Shown here one piece after another: positions 33,616 through 41,823 of a stretch of DNA of 64,000 nt. Position 1 is the stretch's first letter. Each line of letters opens with the position of its first letter. Source of the stretch: Bacillus pumilus (GTDB lineage: Bacteria > Bacillota > Bacilli > Bacillales > Bacillaceae); assembly GCF_038738535.1 (NCBI RefSeq), contig NZ_CP046128.1, positions 1,302,001-1,366,000 of the forward strand, given 5' to 3'. The translations under genes and the position numbers were made by a program. The notes beneath the pieces are model-generated. The model saw only the letters and a list, made by a program, of their open reading frames with translations. It searched no databases and was not told the DNA's origin.

Positions 33616-34805
33616 AACTCTTTGAAAATATCAAAATAGCGATGAATTCTGTTTTAGCTCATAAATTACGTTCTATTTTAACGATGCTTGGGATTATTAT
33701 TGGTGTTGGATCGGTCATTGCGGTCGTGGCTATCGGTCAAGGCGGAGAGCAAATGTTAAAAGGGTCGATTTCAGGTCCAAACAATACCATTGATATGACA
33801 TATACGCCTTCTGACGAAGAGTTAAATGCAAATCCAAACGCTTTATTCGACGCCACATTTACTGAGGAAGACATAAAAAGCATTAAGACAATCAACGGTG
33901 TGAATCAGGTTGCCTCTTCGACTGCACAAGGAATGCAGCTGAGATTTCAAGATACGACAGTGGATGCGACAGTTAACGGTATAAATGAAGGGTATACGAA
34001 TGTCCATTCATTACAAATAGCAGAAGGACAGAATTTAAGAGATGTTGACTTTAGAAGCGGCAGAAGAGCCGCTCTCATTTCTGAAGGCTTACAAAAAGAA
34101 TTATTTAATGGACAGAAGGCATTGGGCGAAATGATTTGGATGAACGGACAGCCTGTTGAAGTCATCGGTGTTTTAGCAAAACAGAAAGGGATGTTTTCAT
34201 TTGATATGAACGAAATATTTGTCCCGTTTGCTATGCTCACCTCCACATTTGGGATCAATGAATATGATAAGTTGTCAATCCAAGTCGCACATGCTGATCA
34301 AATGAAGGAAGTAGGAAAGAATGCGGCTGCATTATTAAATGAAAATCATCATACAGAAGATGCTTATGAAATGATCAATATGGAAGAAATCGCAGAAGGC
34401 ATTGGTCAAATCACATCTGTTATGACAACAATCATTGGCTCAATAGCTGGGATTTCTTTGCTTGTCGGCGGTATCGGTGTGATGAATATCATGCTTGTTT
34501 CTGTGACAGAGAGGACAAGGGAAATCGGTATCCGAAAGGCGATTGGAGCAACAAGGGCTCAAATACTCGTTCAATTTTTAATTGAATCTGTCGTCTTAAC
34601 ATTGATCGGCGGGTTGATGGGGATCGCACTTGGCTTAGGTGGCGCTGCGCTAGTATCACTAGTTGCCGGCTGGCCGTCCTTAGTATCTTGGCAAGTCATC
34701 TGTGGCGGTGTGCTGTTTAGTATGCTTATTGGGATTGTTTTTGGGTTAATTCCTGCGAATAAAGCAGCAAGACTAGATCCTATTGATTCTCTTAGATATG
34801 AATAA
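33612..34805 (+). CDS. yknZ: MacB-type ABC permease YknZ
   Basis: A 397-residue permease: one membrane helix near residue 20 (LRSILTMLGIIIGVGSVIAVVAI), a large extracytoplasmic domain (about 45-265) and three membrane helices at the end with the FtsX motif RTREIGIRKAIGATRAQI. Together with YknX and YknY it forms a four-helix MacB exporter. A long perfect terminator lies about 55 bases after the stop. Confidence 0.93.
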   Translation: MKLFENIKIAMNSVLAHKLRSILTMLGIIIGVGSVIAVVAIGQGGEQMLKGSISGPNNTIDMTYTPSDEELNANPNALFDATFTEEDIKSIKTINGVNQVASSTAQGMQLRFQDTTVDATVNGINEGYTNVHSLQIAEGQNLRDVDFRSGRRAALISEGLQKELFNGQKALGEMIWMNGQPVEVIGVLAKQKGMFSFDMNEIFVPFAMLTSTFGINEYDKLSIQVAHADQMKEVGKNAAALLNENHHTEDAYEMINMEEIAEGIGQITSVMTTIIGSIAGISLLVGGIGVMNIMLVSVTERTREIGIRKAIGATRAQILVQFLIESVVLTLIGGLMGIALGLGGAALVSLVAGWPSLVSWQVICGGVLFSMLIGIVFGLIPANKAARLDPIDSLRYE

Positions 34806-34860
34806 TTTGGAGAAGAACAAAAGCATACAAACAGCGTGAATTCGCCTGTAATCCACCATC

Positions 34861-34897
34861 AAAAGCTTTTATGCACATCGCATAAAAGCTTTTTTTA
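34861..34897 (+). terminator. Terminator after yknZ
   Basis: AAAAGCTTTTATGC and GCATAAAAGCTTTT form a 14-base perfect stem with a five-base loop and a T run. Confidence 0.93.
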
Positions 34898-35052
34898 GTT
34901 CCATTGAATGAAATGAAAAATGATAGAAATGCTAAGATCATGACTTTCATCTTAATGTCACATATTTTTCAGTTTACAAATGGTACATATAAAGGTAAGA
35001 TGACCATGGTGAAAGATTTTGATAGTTATTGAATGTATTTGATTGTTTTGTA

Positions 35053-35081
35053 TTGATAATGTTGAAAAAAGCGATTACAAT
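35053..35081 (+). promoter_or_regulatory. Promoter of the fruRKA operon
   Basis: TTGATA (35053-35058) and TACAAT (35076-35081) are 17 bases apart. The overlapping AAAAAGCGATTACA is a weak, two-mismatch catabolite-response-like element. Nothing else is seen in the gap from 34898. Confidence 0.65.
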
Positions 35082-35126
35082 AAAGGTGCGCGCAAAATGA
35101 ATACGTTTTCAAAAGGGGGTGTTTTC

Positions 35127-35882
35127 ATGTTGACACCGGAAAGACATCAACTCATTATCGACTGTTTAGAAGAAAATGATGTCATCAAAATACAGGACTT
35201 AACGATTATGACGGATGCTTCTGAATCTACAATTAGAAGAGATTTATCAGCCCTTGAAGAAAAAGGATTTCTTAAAAGAGTCCATGGGGGAGCAGCCAAG
35301 ATATCAAGTATCCGTCTTGAACCAGATGTATTTGAGAAATCTGCCAAAAACCTTCAAGAAAAGTCATTGGTTGCAGAGGCAGCTGCTTCACTTTTAAAAC
35401 AAGGCGATTGTATTTATTTAGATGCTGGTACGACCACACAGCAAATGATTGAATATATCGATCCCGATCAAGATATTGTTGTGGTGACAAACGGTGTTAT
35501 GCACATTGAAGCACTCATGAGAAAAGGCATTTCTTTTTACCTGATAGGCGGATCAGTGAAACATCGAACAGGAGCCATGGTGGGAGCCGCAGCTTTGACA
35601 GCGATGGAAAATTACCGTTTTGACAAAAGCTTTGTTGGGACGAACGGCATTCATCCCGAGGCGGGGTTTACAACACCTGATCCAGAGGAAGCGCTCATGA
35701 AAAAAAGAGCCATGAAGCAGGCGAAAAAAACCTATATCTTATCAGATGCCTCTAAGTTTGGCGAAATATCGTTTTCAGCCTTTGCTAGTTTACAGGAAGC
35801 CACCATTATCACAAACGACGCAAAAGAGGATTCATTCGATAATTACCATGAAAAAACGGTTATAAAGGTAGTGAAAACATGA
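35127..35882 (+). CDS. fruR: DeoR-family repressor of the fructose operon
   Basis: A 251-residue DeoR regulator: N-terminal helix-turn-helix (MTDASESTIRRDLSALEEKGFLKRVHGGA) and a C-terminal sugar-phosphate sensing domain (DAGTTTQQMIEYI, VTNGVMHIEAL, SFVGTNGIHPEAGFTTPD). Fructose-1-phosphate is the expected inducer. ATG 35127 follows AAAAGGGGGTGTTTTC; the frame is open upstream but the family starts here. It overlaps fruK by four bases and heads the operon fruR-fruK-fruA. Confidence 0.94.
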   Translation: MLTPERHQLIIDCLEENDVIKIQDLTIMTDASESTIRRDLSALEEKGFLKRVHGGAAKISSIRLEPDVFEKSAKNLQEKSLVAEAAASLLKQGDCIYLDAGTTTQQMIEYIDPDQDIVVVTNGVMHIEALMRKGISFYLIGGSVKHRTGAMVGAAALTAMENYRFDKSFVGTNGIHPEAGFTTPDPEEALMKKRAMKQAKKTYILSDASKFGEISFSAFASLQEATIITNDAKEDSFDNYHEKTVIKVVKT

Positions 35883-36790
35883 TTTATACAGTTACTTTAA
35901 ACCCATCAGTTGATTACATCGTACACGTGGAGGATTTCGCAGTCGGCAGTTTGAATCGTTCAACCTATGACAAAAAATATCCAGGTGGAAAAGGGATCAA
36001 TGTCTCAAGGCTTTTAAAACGTCACGGTGTTGAATCAAAAGCGCTTGGATTTATAGGCGGATTTACAGGAAAATATATTCAAGACTTTTTACAAAACGAA
36101 CAATTACAAACAGCCTTTCACGAGGTGTCAGAAGATACACGAATTAATGTGAAACTAAAAACAGGTGAAGAAACCGAAATCAACGGACTCGGCCCATCTA
36201 TTACTGAAGCGCAATTTGAGTCGTTTCTGTCTCAATTTTCTTCATTGACTGAAGGAGATGTCGTTGTCTTAGCTGGCAGCATTCCTTCTTCATTGCCTCA
36301 TAACACGTATGAACGTATTGCTGAGGTGTGCGAAAAGCAAGGTGTCAGAGTTGTCCTTGATATTTCCGGGGAAGCACTAAAAAAAGCAGCAGGCTTGAAA
36401 CCGTTCTTAATGAAGCCAAACCATCATGAGCTAGGTGAAATGTTTGAGACAAGCATCTCATCTGCGGAAGAAGCCATTCCTTATGGGAAGAAGCTGTTAG
36501 AACAAGGTGCTGAACATGTCATCGTATCAATGGCTGGAGATGGAGCTCTCTTATTCAGTAAGGAAGGGGTTTATCAGTCCAATGTTCCAAAGGGTACGCT
36601 TGTTAATTCAGTTGGTGCAGGGGATTCAGTCGTTGCAGGATTTTTAGCCGGCGTTTCGAAAGGCCTTTCGATTGAAGAATCATTTAAGCTTGGCGTCACA
36701 TCAGGCAGCGCTACAGCATTTTCTGAGGAGCTTGGAACTAAAGAGCTTGTCGACACACTATTACCACAAGTAAAAGTCACACGCATTTAA
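35879..36790 (+). CDS. fruK: 1-Phosphofructokinase FruK
   Basis: A 303-residue PfkB-family kinase: GGKGINVSRLLKRHG near residue 38 binds the sugar and GAGDSVVAGFLAG near 250 holds the catalytic Asp and the anion hole. It turns fructose-1-phosphate from the transporter into fructose-1,6-bisphosphate. The ATG overlaps the fruR stop. fruA follows after 13 bases. Confidence 0.96.
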   Translation: MIYTVTLNPSVDYIVHVEDFAVGSLNRSTYDKKYPGGKGINVSRLLKRHGVESKALGFIGGFTGKYIQDFLQNEQLQTAFHEVSEDTRINVKLKTGEETEINGLGPSITEAQFESFLSQFSSLTEGDVVVLAGSIPSSLPHNTYERIAEVCEKQGVRVVLDISGEALKKAAGLKPFLMKPNHHELGEMFETSISSAEEAIPYGKKLLEQGAEHVIVSMAGDGALLFSKEGVYQSNVPKGTLVNSVGAGDSVVAGFLAGVSKGLSIEESFKLGVTSGSATAFSEELGTKELVDTLLPQVKVTRI

Positions 36791-36803
36791 AGGAGGAGTC
36801 ATC

Positions 36804-38699
36804 ATGAAAATTACAGAACTACTCACAAAGCAGACAATTAAGCTTCAATTAGACAGCCAGCAGAAAGAAGCAGTCATTGAAGAACTAGTCACTGTTTTAG
36901 ATACAGCAGGCAAGCTAAATGATAAAGAGGGCTACAAAGAAGCAGTGATCAACCGTGAAAAACAGAGCTCTACTGGTATTGGCGAAGGAATTGCTATCCC
37001 TCACGCTAAAACAGCAAGTGTAAAAGAGCCTGCCATTGCATTTGGCCGCTCGACAGCTGGTGTAGATTATGAATCACTGGACGCGCAGCCGAGTCATCTT
37101 GTCTTTATGATTGCAGCAACTGAAGGCGCAAACAACACGCACTTAGAAGCACTTTCTCGTTTATCAACACTTCTCATGCGTGAAGAAATCCGAAAGCAGC
37201 TTCTTGAAGCGGCTACTGAAGATGAAATCATCGATATCATCAATACGCATGACAAGGACGATGATGAAGAAGAAGAGGAAGTTCAAGAAGAGCCGGCTGT
37301 ATCAGGTAAACCAGCTAAGATTTTAGCAGTAACAGCTTGCCCAACAGGTATTGCGCATACATTTATGGCAGCAGATGCTTTGAAAGAAAAAGCAAAAGAA
37401 ATGGGCATTGACATTAAAGTCGAAACAAACGGCTCTGGCGGTATTAAACACGCCCTTACGGCAAAAGAAATCGAAGAAGCACCAGCCATCATTGTGGCAG
37501 CGGACAAGCAAGTTGAAATGGAACGCTTTAAAGGCAAACATGTCATTGAAGTACCTGTGACAGCTGGAATCCGCCGTCCTCAGGAATTAATTGAAAAAGC
37601 AGTCAATCAAGATGCGCCGATTTATAAAGGCTCAGGCGGCAGTTCTTCAAAAGACGAAAATGAGTCATCTGGCAAAGGTAGAAGTGGTTTCTACAAGCAC
37701 TTAATGAGTGGTGTAAGCAACATGCTTCCATTTGTTGTCGGGGGCGGTATCCTTGTTGCAATTTCATTTTTCTGGGGAATTAACTCAGCAGATCCTAAGG
37801 ACCCTTCATTTAATTCATTTGCAGCTGTATTAAAAGGAATTGGCGGAGATAATGCGCTTGCCTTAATCGTTGCTGTTTTAGCCGGATTTATTGCAATGAG
37901 TATTGCAGATCGTCCAGGTTTTGCGCCAGGTATGGTCGGTGGATTTATGGCGTCGGCAGCAGGTGCAGGATTCTTAGGCGGACTAATTGCCGGTTTCCTT
38001 GCAGGTTATGTCGTTGTGCTACTTAAAAAAGTATTCACATTCGTACCGCAGTCACTCGACGGAATTAAACCGGTTCTGCTGTATCCATTGTTCGGTATTT
38101 TCTTCACAGGCATCATCATGCATTACATTGTTAACACACCGGTAAAAATGGTGATGGATGGATTAACTCACTGGCTTGAAACTTTAGGTACTGGAAACCT
38201 TGTCTTAATGGGCATTATTTTGGCAGGTATGATGGCGATTGATATGGGGGGCCCAATTAACAAAGCGGCTTACACATTCGGTCTTGCGATGATTGCTGCT
38301 GGAAACTATGCACCGCATGCTGCCATTATGGCAGGCGGAATGGTACCACCATTAGGTATTGCACTTGCTACAACAATCTTTAGAAATAAATTCTCAAAAC
38401 GTGACCGAGAAGCAGGGATTACATGCTACTTCATGGGAGCTGCCTTCATCACTGAAGGGGCGATCCCGTTTGCAGCGGCTGACCCTCTGCGCGTAATTCC
38501 TTCAGCTGTCATTGGAGCAGCCGTGGCTGGCGGATTAACGGAATTCTTTAGAGTCACGCTTCCTGCGCCGCACGGCGGACTATTCGTTTTCTGGGTAACA
38601 AATCATCCGGTTCTTTATATCATCAGCATCTTAATCGGTGCCGTTGTAACAGCGATTTTACTGGGTATTTTGAAAAAACCAGTCAAACTAGAAGCGTAA
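36804..38699 (+). CDS. fruA: Fructose PTS transporter EIIABC
   Basis: A 631-residue three-domain permease: EIIA (residues 1-150, phospho-His67 in GIAIPHAKT), an acidic linker, EIIB (170-270, phospho-Cys179 in AVTACPTGIAHT) and membrane EIIC (from about 295) with eight or more hydrophobic segments. It imports fructose as fructose-1-phosphate using phosphate from HPr. AAAGGAGGAGTCATC precedes the ATG. It is the last gene of the operon. Confidence 0.96.
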   Translation: MKITELLTKQTIKLQLDSQQKEAVIEELVTVLDTAGKLNDKEGYKEAVINREKQSSTGIGEGIAIPHAKTASVKEPAIAFGRSTAGVDYESLDAQPSHLVFMIAATEGANNTHLEALSRLSTLLMREEIRKQLLEAATEDEIIDIINTHDKDDDEEEEEVQEEPAVSGKPAKILAVTACPTGIAHTFMAADALKEKAKEMGIDIKVETNGSGGIKHALTAKEIEEAPAIIVAADKQVEMERFKGKHVIEVPVTAGIRRPQELIEKAVNQDAPIYKGSGGSSSKDENESSGKGRSGFYKHLMSGVSNMLPFVVGGGILVAISFFWGINSADPKDPSFNSFAAVLKGIGGDNALALIVAVLAGFIAMSIADRPGFAPGMVGGFMASAAGAGFLGGLIAGFLAGYVVVLLKKVFTFVPQSLDGIKPVLLYPLFGIFFTGIIMHYIVNTPVKMVMDGLTHWLETLGTGNLVLMGIILAGMMAIDMGGPINKAAYTFGLAMIAAGNYAPHAAIMAGGMVPPLGIALATTIFRNKFSKRDREAGITCYFMGAAFITEGAIPFAAADPLRVIPSAVIGAAVAGGLTEFFRVTLPAPHGGLFVFWVTNHPVLYIISILIGAVVTAILLGILKKPVKLEA

Positions 38700-38707
38700 T
38701 TCAGAAG

Positions 38708-38740
38708 AGAAGCATCGTGAAGAGCGGTGCTTCTTTTTGT
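38708..38740 (+). terminator. Terminator of the fru operon
   Basis: AGAAGCATCG pairs with CGGTGCTTCT (one G-T pair) and is followed by TTTTG. Confidence 0.8.
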
Positions 38741-38877
38741 TTAATCATGAACAAATTAGGAAAAAATATCTAATTGAATGGTTGTCTTGTGAATTTTTAA
38801 ATGACATGTGATAAAGTAAAGTTATTCAATTCACGTTTCAAGTCTTTTAGCAGAAAGTCTTAGGAGGAAGCAGTATT

Positions 38878-39483
38878 TTGAACGAAGAAAACAAACAAAA
38901 CGAAAATGATATTCAATCTGATGCAAAGCAAGACAAAACAGAGAAGAAAAGTTCACTGTTTGAATGGATCAAAGCCATTTTAATTGCACTTGCGCTCGTC
39001 CTGCTCATCCGTACGTTTATATTTGAGCCGTATGTGGTGGAAGGAGAGTCAATGGAACCGACTCTTCATGATGGGGAAAAGCTGTTTGTCAACAAAACCA
39101 TTAACTATCTAGGTGGTGTCAAACGAGGTGACATCGTGATTATTAATGGAAAAGATGGCCAGAAGATTCATTATGTAAAACGATTGATCGGCCTTCCGGG
39201 AGACACGATTGAAATGAAGGATGATACGCTTTACATTAATGGTAAAAAAGTTGATGAGCCTTATTTAAAAGAGAACAAGGCACATGCGAAAGAGTATGAA
39301 GTGCATTTAACAGGGGATTTTGGTCCAGTGAAAGTACCGAAAAACGATTACTTTGTGATGGGGGACAACAGACTCAATTCTATGGACAGCAGAAATGGAC
39401 TTGGACTCATTGAAAAGGATCGGGTTGTCGGGACATCAGAATTTGTTTTCTTCCCATTTGGCGACATTCGGCAAACAAAATAA
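38878..39483 (+). CDS. sipT: Type I signal peptidase SipT/SipS type
   Basis: A 201-residue leader peptidase with a charged cytoplasmic N-terminus, one membrane helix (about 31-48) and the catalytic Ser58 in VVEGESMEPTL and Lys101 in HYVKRLIGLPGD; GDNRLNSMDSR near the end is box E. It cleaves signal peptides from exported proteins. The start is TTG, after TTAGGAGGAAGCAGTATT. Its place after fruA matches B. subtilis sipT. Two hairpins follow. Confidence 0.93.
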   Translation: MNEENKQNENDIQSDAKQDKTEKKSSLFEWIKAILIALALVLLIRTFIFEPYVVEGESMEPTLHDGEKLFVNKTINYLGGVKRGDIVIINGKDGQKIHYVKRLIGLPGDTIEMKDDTLYINGKKVDEPYLKENKAHAKEYEVHLTGDFGPVKVPKNDYFVMGDNRLNSMDSRNGLGLIEKDRVVGTSEFVFFPFGDIRQTK

Positions 39484-39550
39484 AAGCACCCTTCTCAGGT
39501 GTGTGAGAAAAGTGCTTGAATGGACGACCCTTTAAAAGAAGGGTCGTTTT
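39484..39550. terminator. Two hairpins between sipT and ykoA
   Basis: First stem AAGCAC/GTGCTT (39484-39517, with inner TTCTC/GAGAA), then ACGACCCTT/AAGGGTCGT (39524-39547) followed by TTTT. The second reaches the stop of the convergent ykoA and can serve both genes. Confidence 0.8.
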
Positions 39551-39824
39551 AATTTGGCGTGAGCACCGTAACAATGATCACAATCGCCAACACAGAAGCG
39601 AAGACAGACCCAGTAATGGCTAAAACGGACCGAAACAATCCGACCTTTTGATTTTCTTTCCCTCGCTTTTGTAAAAAGCGTTTCGAAAAGATGTGTACCA
39701 GTGTGTAAATAAGCACAAGCCCAATATAAAGGCCAAAATCCCTCGCATTAAAGCCTGTTGCAGATAAATAAATACCCATAAAGAAAATCAATAAACAGTA
39801 TTCCATAAGTGTAAGTAATCTCAA
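39549..39824 (-). CDS. ykoA: YkoA, small membrane protein
   Basis: A 91-residue protein with three hydrophobic segments (about 8-22, 28-48 and 64-88) and a positively charged loop (SKRFLQKRGKENQK). No family function is known. The start is TTG, after GAAGGAGTTCGTGCGAT; a downstream in-frame ATG (codon 7) has no good site. It lies between sipT and ykpA as in B. subtilis. Confidence 0.75.
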   Translation of the reverse strand: MRLLTLMEYCLLIFFMGIYLSATGFNARDFGLYIGLVLIYTLVHIFSKRFLQKRGKENQKVGLFRSVLAITGSVFASVLAIVIIVTVLTPN

Positions 39825-39924
39825 ATCGCACGAACTCCTTCAATAAATCATTCCCATTTATTATACCATAATGGACAAATTGCCTTCGTTCTTAGCTAGA
39901 GACGTTTCTATCAAACGTTATTCA

Positions 39925-39933
39925 TGTTATACT
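39925..39933 (+). promoter_or_regulatory. Extended -10 promoter of ykpA
   Basis: TGTTATACT, an extended -10, lies 35 bases before the ykpA start. No strong -35 hexamer is seen. Confidence 0.5.
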
Positions 39934-39967
39934 TCATAATGATGAATGAGTGATGGAGGATTAATAA

Positions 39968-41587
39968 ATGATTGCAGTAAATAATGTTAGTTTGCGTTTT
40001 GCTGATCGTAAACTATTTGAAGAAGTAAATATTAAATTCACTCCTGGCAACTGCTACGGTCTAATTGGTGCCAATGGAGCTGGTAAATCAACGTTTCTAA
40101 AGATTCTTTCAGGTGAAATTGAAGCTCAGACGGGCGATGTTCATATGAGCCCTGGTGAGCGTTTAGCGATTTTAAAACAGAACCATTTTGAATACGAAGA
40201 ATTTGAAGTATTAAAAGTCGTTATGATGGGTCACAAACGTCTATATGATGTGATGCAGGAGAAAGATGCGATCTATATGAAACCTGATTTCTCAGATGAA
40301 GACGGGATTCGTGCAGCAGAGCTTGAAGGTGAGTTCGCTGAGTTAAACGGCTGGGAAGCAGAAAGTGAAGCAGCGATCTTATTAAAAGGTCTTGGCATTC
40401 CAGAGAGCCTTCAATCGAAGAAAATGTCTGAGCTTGGTGGTTCTGAAAAGGTAAAAGTACTACTAGCCCAAGCTTTATTTGGTAAGCCTGACGTTCTTCT
40501 TCTTGATGAGCCAACGAACCACTTGGACTTACAAGCAATCCAGTGGCTGGAAGAGTTCCTCATTAATTTTGAAAATACCGTGATTGTCGTTTCGCATGAC
40601 CGTCACTTCTTAAACAAAGTATGTACACATATTGCGGACCTAGACTTCGGAAAAATTCAAGTATATGTCGGTAACTATGATTTTTGGTATGAGTCCAGCC
40701 AGCTAGCGCTGAAGCTCAGCCAAGATGCGAATAAGAAAAAAGAAGAACAAATTAAGCAGCTTCAAGAGTTCGTTGCCCGGTTCAGTGCGAACGCTTCTAA
40801 ATCGAAGCAAGCGACCTCAAGAAAGAAATTGCTTGATAAAATCTCTTTAGACGACATTAAGCCATCTTCACGTAAATATCCGTACGTTCATTTTGCGCCA
40901 GAGCGCGAAATCGGAAATGATGTCCTTCAAGTAGAAGGTCTATCGAAAACAATTGACGGTGTGAAAGTACTTGATAACGTCAGCTTTATCATGAATCGCG
41001 AGGATAAAATTGCATTCTTAAGCCGTAATGAGCTTGCTGTATCCACTTTATTTAAAATTCTTGCTGGTGAGATGGAGCCAGACAGCGGAACGTTTAAATG
41101 GGGCGTTACAACATCTCAAGCCTTTTTCCCGAAAGACAATAGTGAATACTTTGAAGGAAACGATGTCGATCTAGTGGATTGGCTTCGTCAATATTCTCCT
41201 AATGATCAAAGCGAAAGCTTCTTACGCGGGTTCTTAGGACGTATGCTTTTCTCTGGGGAAGAAGTAAAGAAAAAAGCAAGCGTCTTATCAGGAGGAGAGA
41301 AGGTTCGTTGTATGTTATCGAAAATGATGCTGTCAGGAGCGAATGTTCTGCTGCTGGATGAGCCGACGAACCACTTGGATCTAGAATCCATTACAGCGCT
41401 GAATAACGGTTTAATGAGCTTTAAAGGAGCTATGCTCTTCTCATCTCATGACCATCAGTTTGTTGAAACAGTGGCAAACCGTATCATCGAAGTGACGCCA
41501 AATGGCATCGTCGATAAACAAACAACATATGATGAGTTCTTATCAGATCAAGACATTCAAAAGAGACTCGATGAGCTTTATGCGTAA
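39968..41587 (+). CDS. ykpA: ABC-F ATPase YkpA
   Basis: A 539-residue soluble protein with two ABC domains joined by a charged linker of about 70 residues, the ABC-F layout of ribosome-acting ATPases. Domain 1 has Walker A GANGAGKST and Walker B VLLLDEPTNHLD. Domain 2 has signature LSGGEKVRC and LLLDEPTNHLD. Two motifs are irregular: the first signature reads LGGSEK, and the second Walker A reads FLSRNELAVST with no GK. Both are, to my memory, usual for this subgroup. No membrane segment is present. The ATG follows ATGGAGGATTAATAA. Confidence 0.92.
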   Translation: MIAVNNVSLRFADRKLFEEVNIKFTPGNCYGLIGANGAGKSTFLKILSGEIEAQTGDVHMSPGERLAILKQNHFEYEEFEVLKVVMMGHKRLYDVMQEKDAIYMKPDFSDEDGIRAAELEGEFAELNGWEAESEAAILLKGLGIPESLQSKKMSELGGSEKVKVLLAQALFGKPDVLLLDEPTNHLDLQAIQWLEEFLINFENTVIVVSHDRHFLNKVCTHIADLDFGKIQVYVGNYDFWYESSQLALKLSQDANKKKEEQIKQLQEFVARFSANASKSKQATSRKKLLDKISLDDIKPSSRKYPYVHFAPEREIGNDVLQVEGLSKTIDGVKVLDNVSFIMNREDKIAFLSRNELAVSTLFKILAGEMEPDSGTFKWGVTTSQAFFPKDNSEYFEGNDVDLVDWLRQYSPNDQSESFLRGFLGRMLFSGEEVKKKASVLSGGEKVRCMLSKMMLSGANVLLLDEPTNHLDLESITALNNGLMSFKGAMLFSSHDHQFVETVANRIIEVTPNGIVDKQTTYDEFLSDQDIQKRLDELYA

Positions 41588-41595
41588 ATAAGAAA

Positions 41596-41617
41596 AGACA
41601 TCCAAAAGTGGATGTCT
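41596..41617 (+). repeat. Left copy of the duplicated ykpA terminator hairpin
   Basis: Arms AGACATCC and GGATGTCT with loop AAAAGT, eight bases after the ykpA stop. There is no T run: the 174-bp repeat begins immediately. The same 22-bp hairpin, with one base changed in its loop, returns at 41793-41814 followed by seven T. Confidence 0.9.
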
Positions 41618-41790
41618 CAGCGTGTAGACAAACCCTCGCATTCGGTGTCAGTCCTGCGTGCCGGTGCTCACGAATGTCAAATTCGCTCCGCTCCGGTACT
41701 CGTCCTTCCTAGACTGCAAAGGTTTTCTATCACGCTGAAAAGAAGACAAAAGGCTAAAATGAAGATCATTTTAGCCCTTTGTCAACAATC
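41617..41790 (+). mobile_element. 174-bp terminator-associated repeat, copy 1
   Basis: Bases TCAGCGTGTAGAC through TTTGTCAACAATC match 63197-63370 at 173 of 174 positions; the only difference is C at 41777 where copy 2 has T. The left 120 bases have imperfect inverted ends (TCAGCGTG near the start, CACGCTGA near 41739) enclosing a GC-rich section with a CGAAT/ATTCG hairpin. The right part is an 18-bp stem, GACAAAAGGCTAAAATGA with its complement, around a three-base loop. There is no supported gene inside. It is flanked by direct copies of the ykpA terminator hairpin and lies between convergent ykpA and ampS. The element type is an inference; no transposase is present. Confidence 0.85.
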
Positions 41791-41792
41791 TG

Positions 41793-41821
41793 AGACATCC
41801 ATAAGTGGATGTCTTTTTTTC
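41793..41821. terminator. Functional terminator copy between ykpA and ampS
   Basis: Arms AGACATCC and GGATGTCT with loop ATAAGT, then seven T. It is the right-hand copy of the hairpin at 41596-41617. It lies directly downstream of ampS on the other strand. Confidence 0.88.
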
Positions 41822-41823
41822 GA

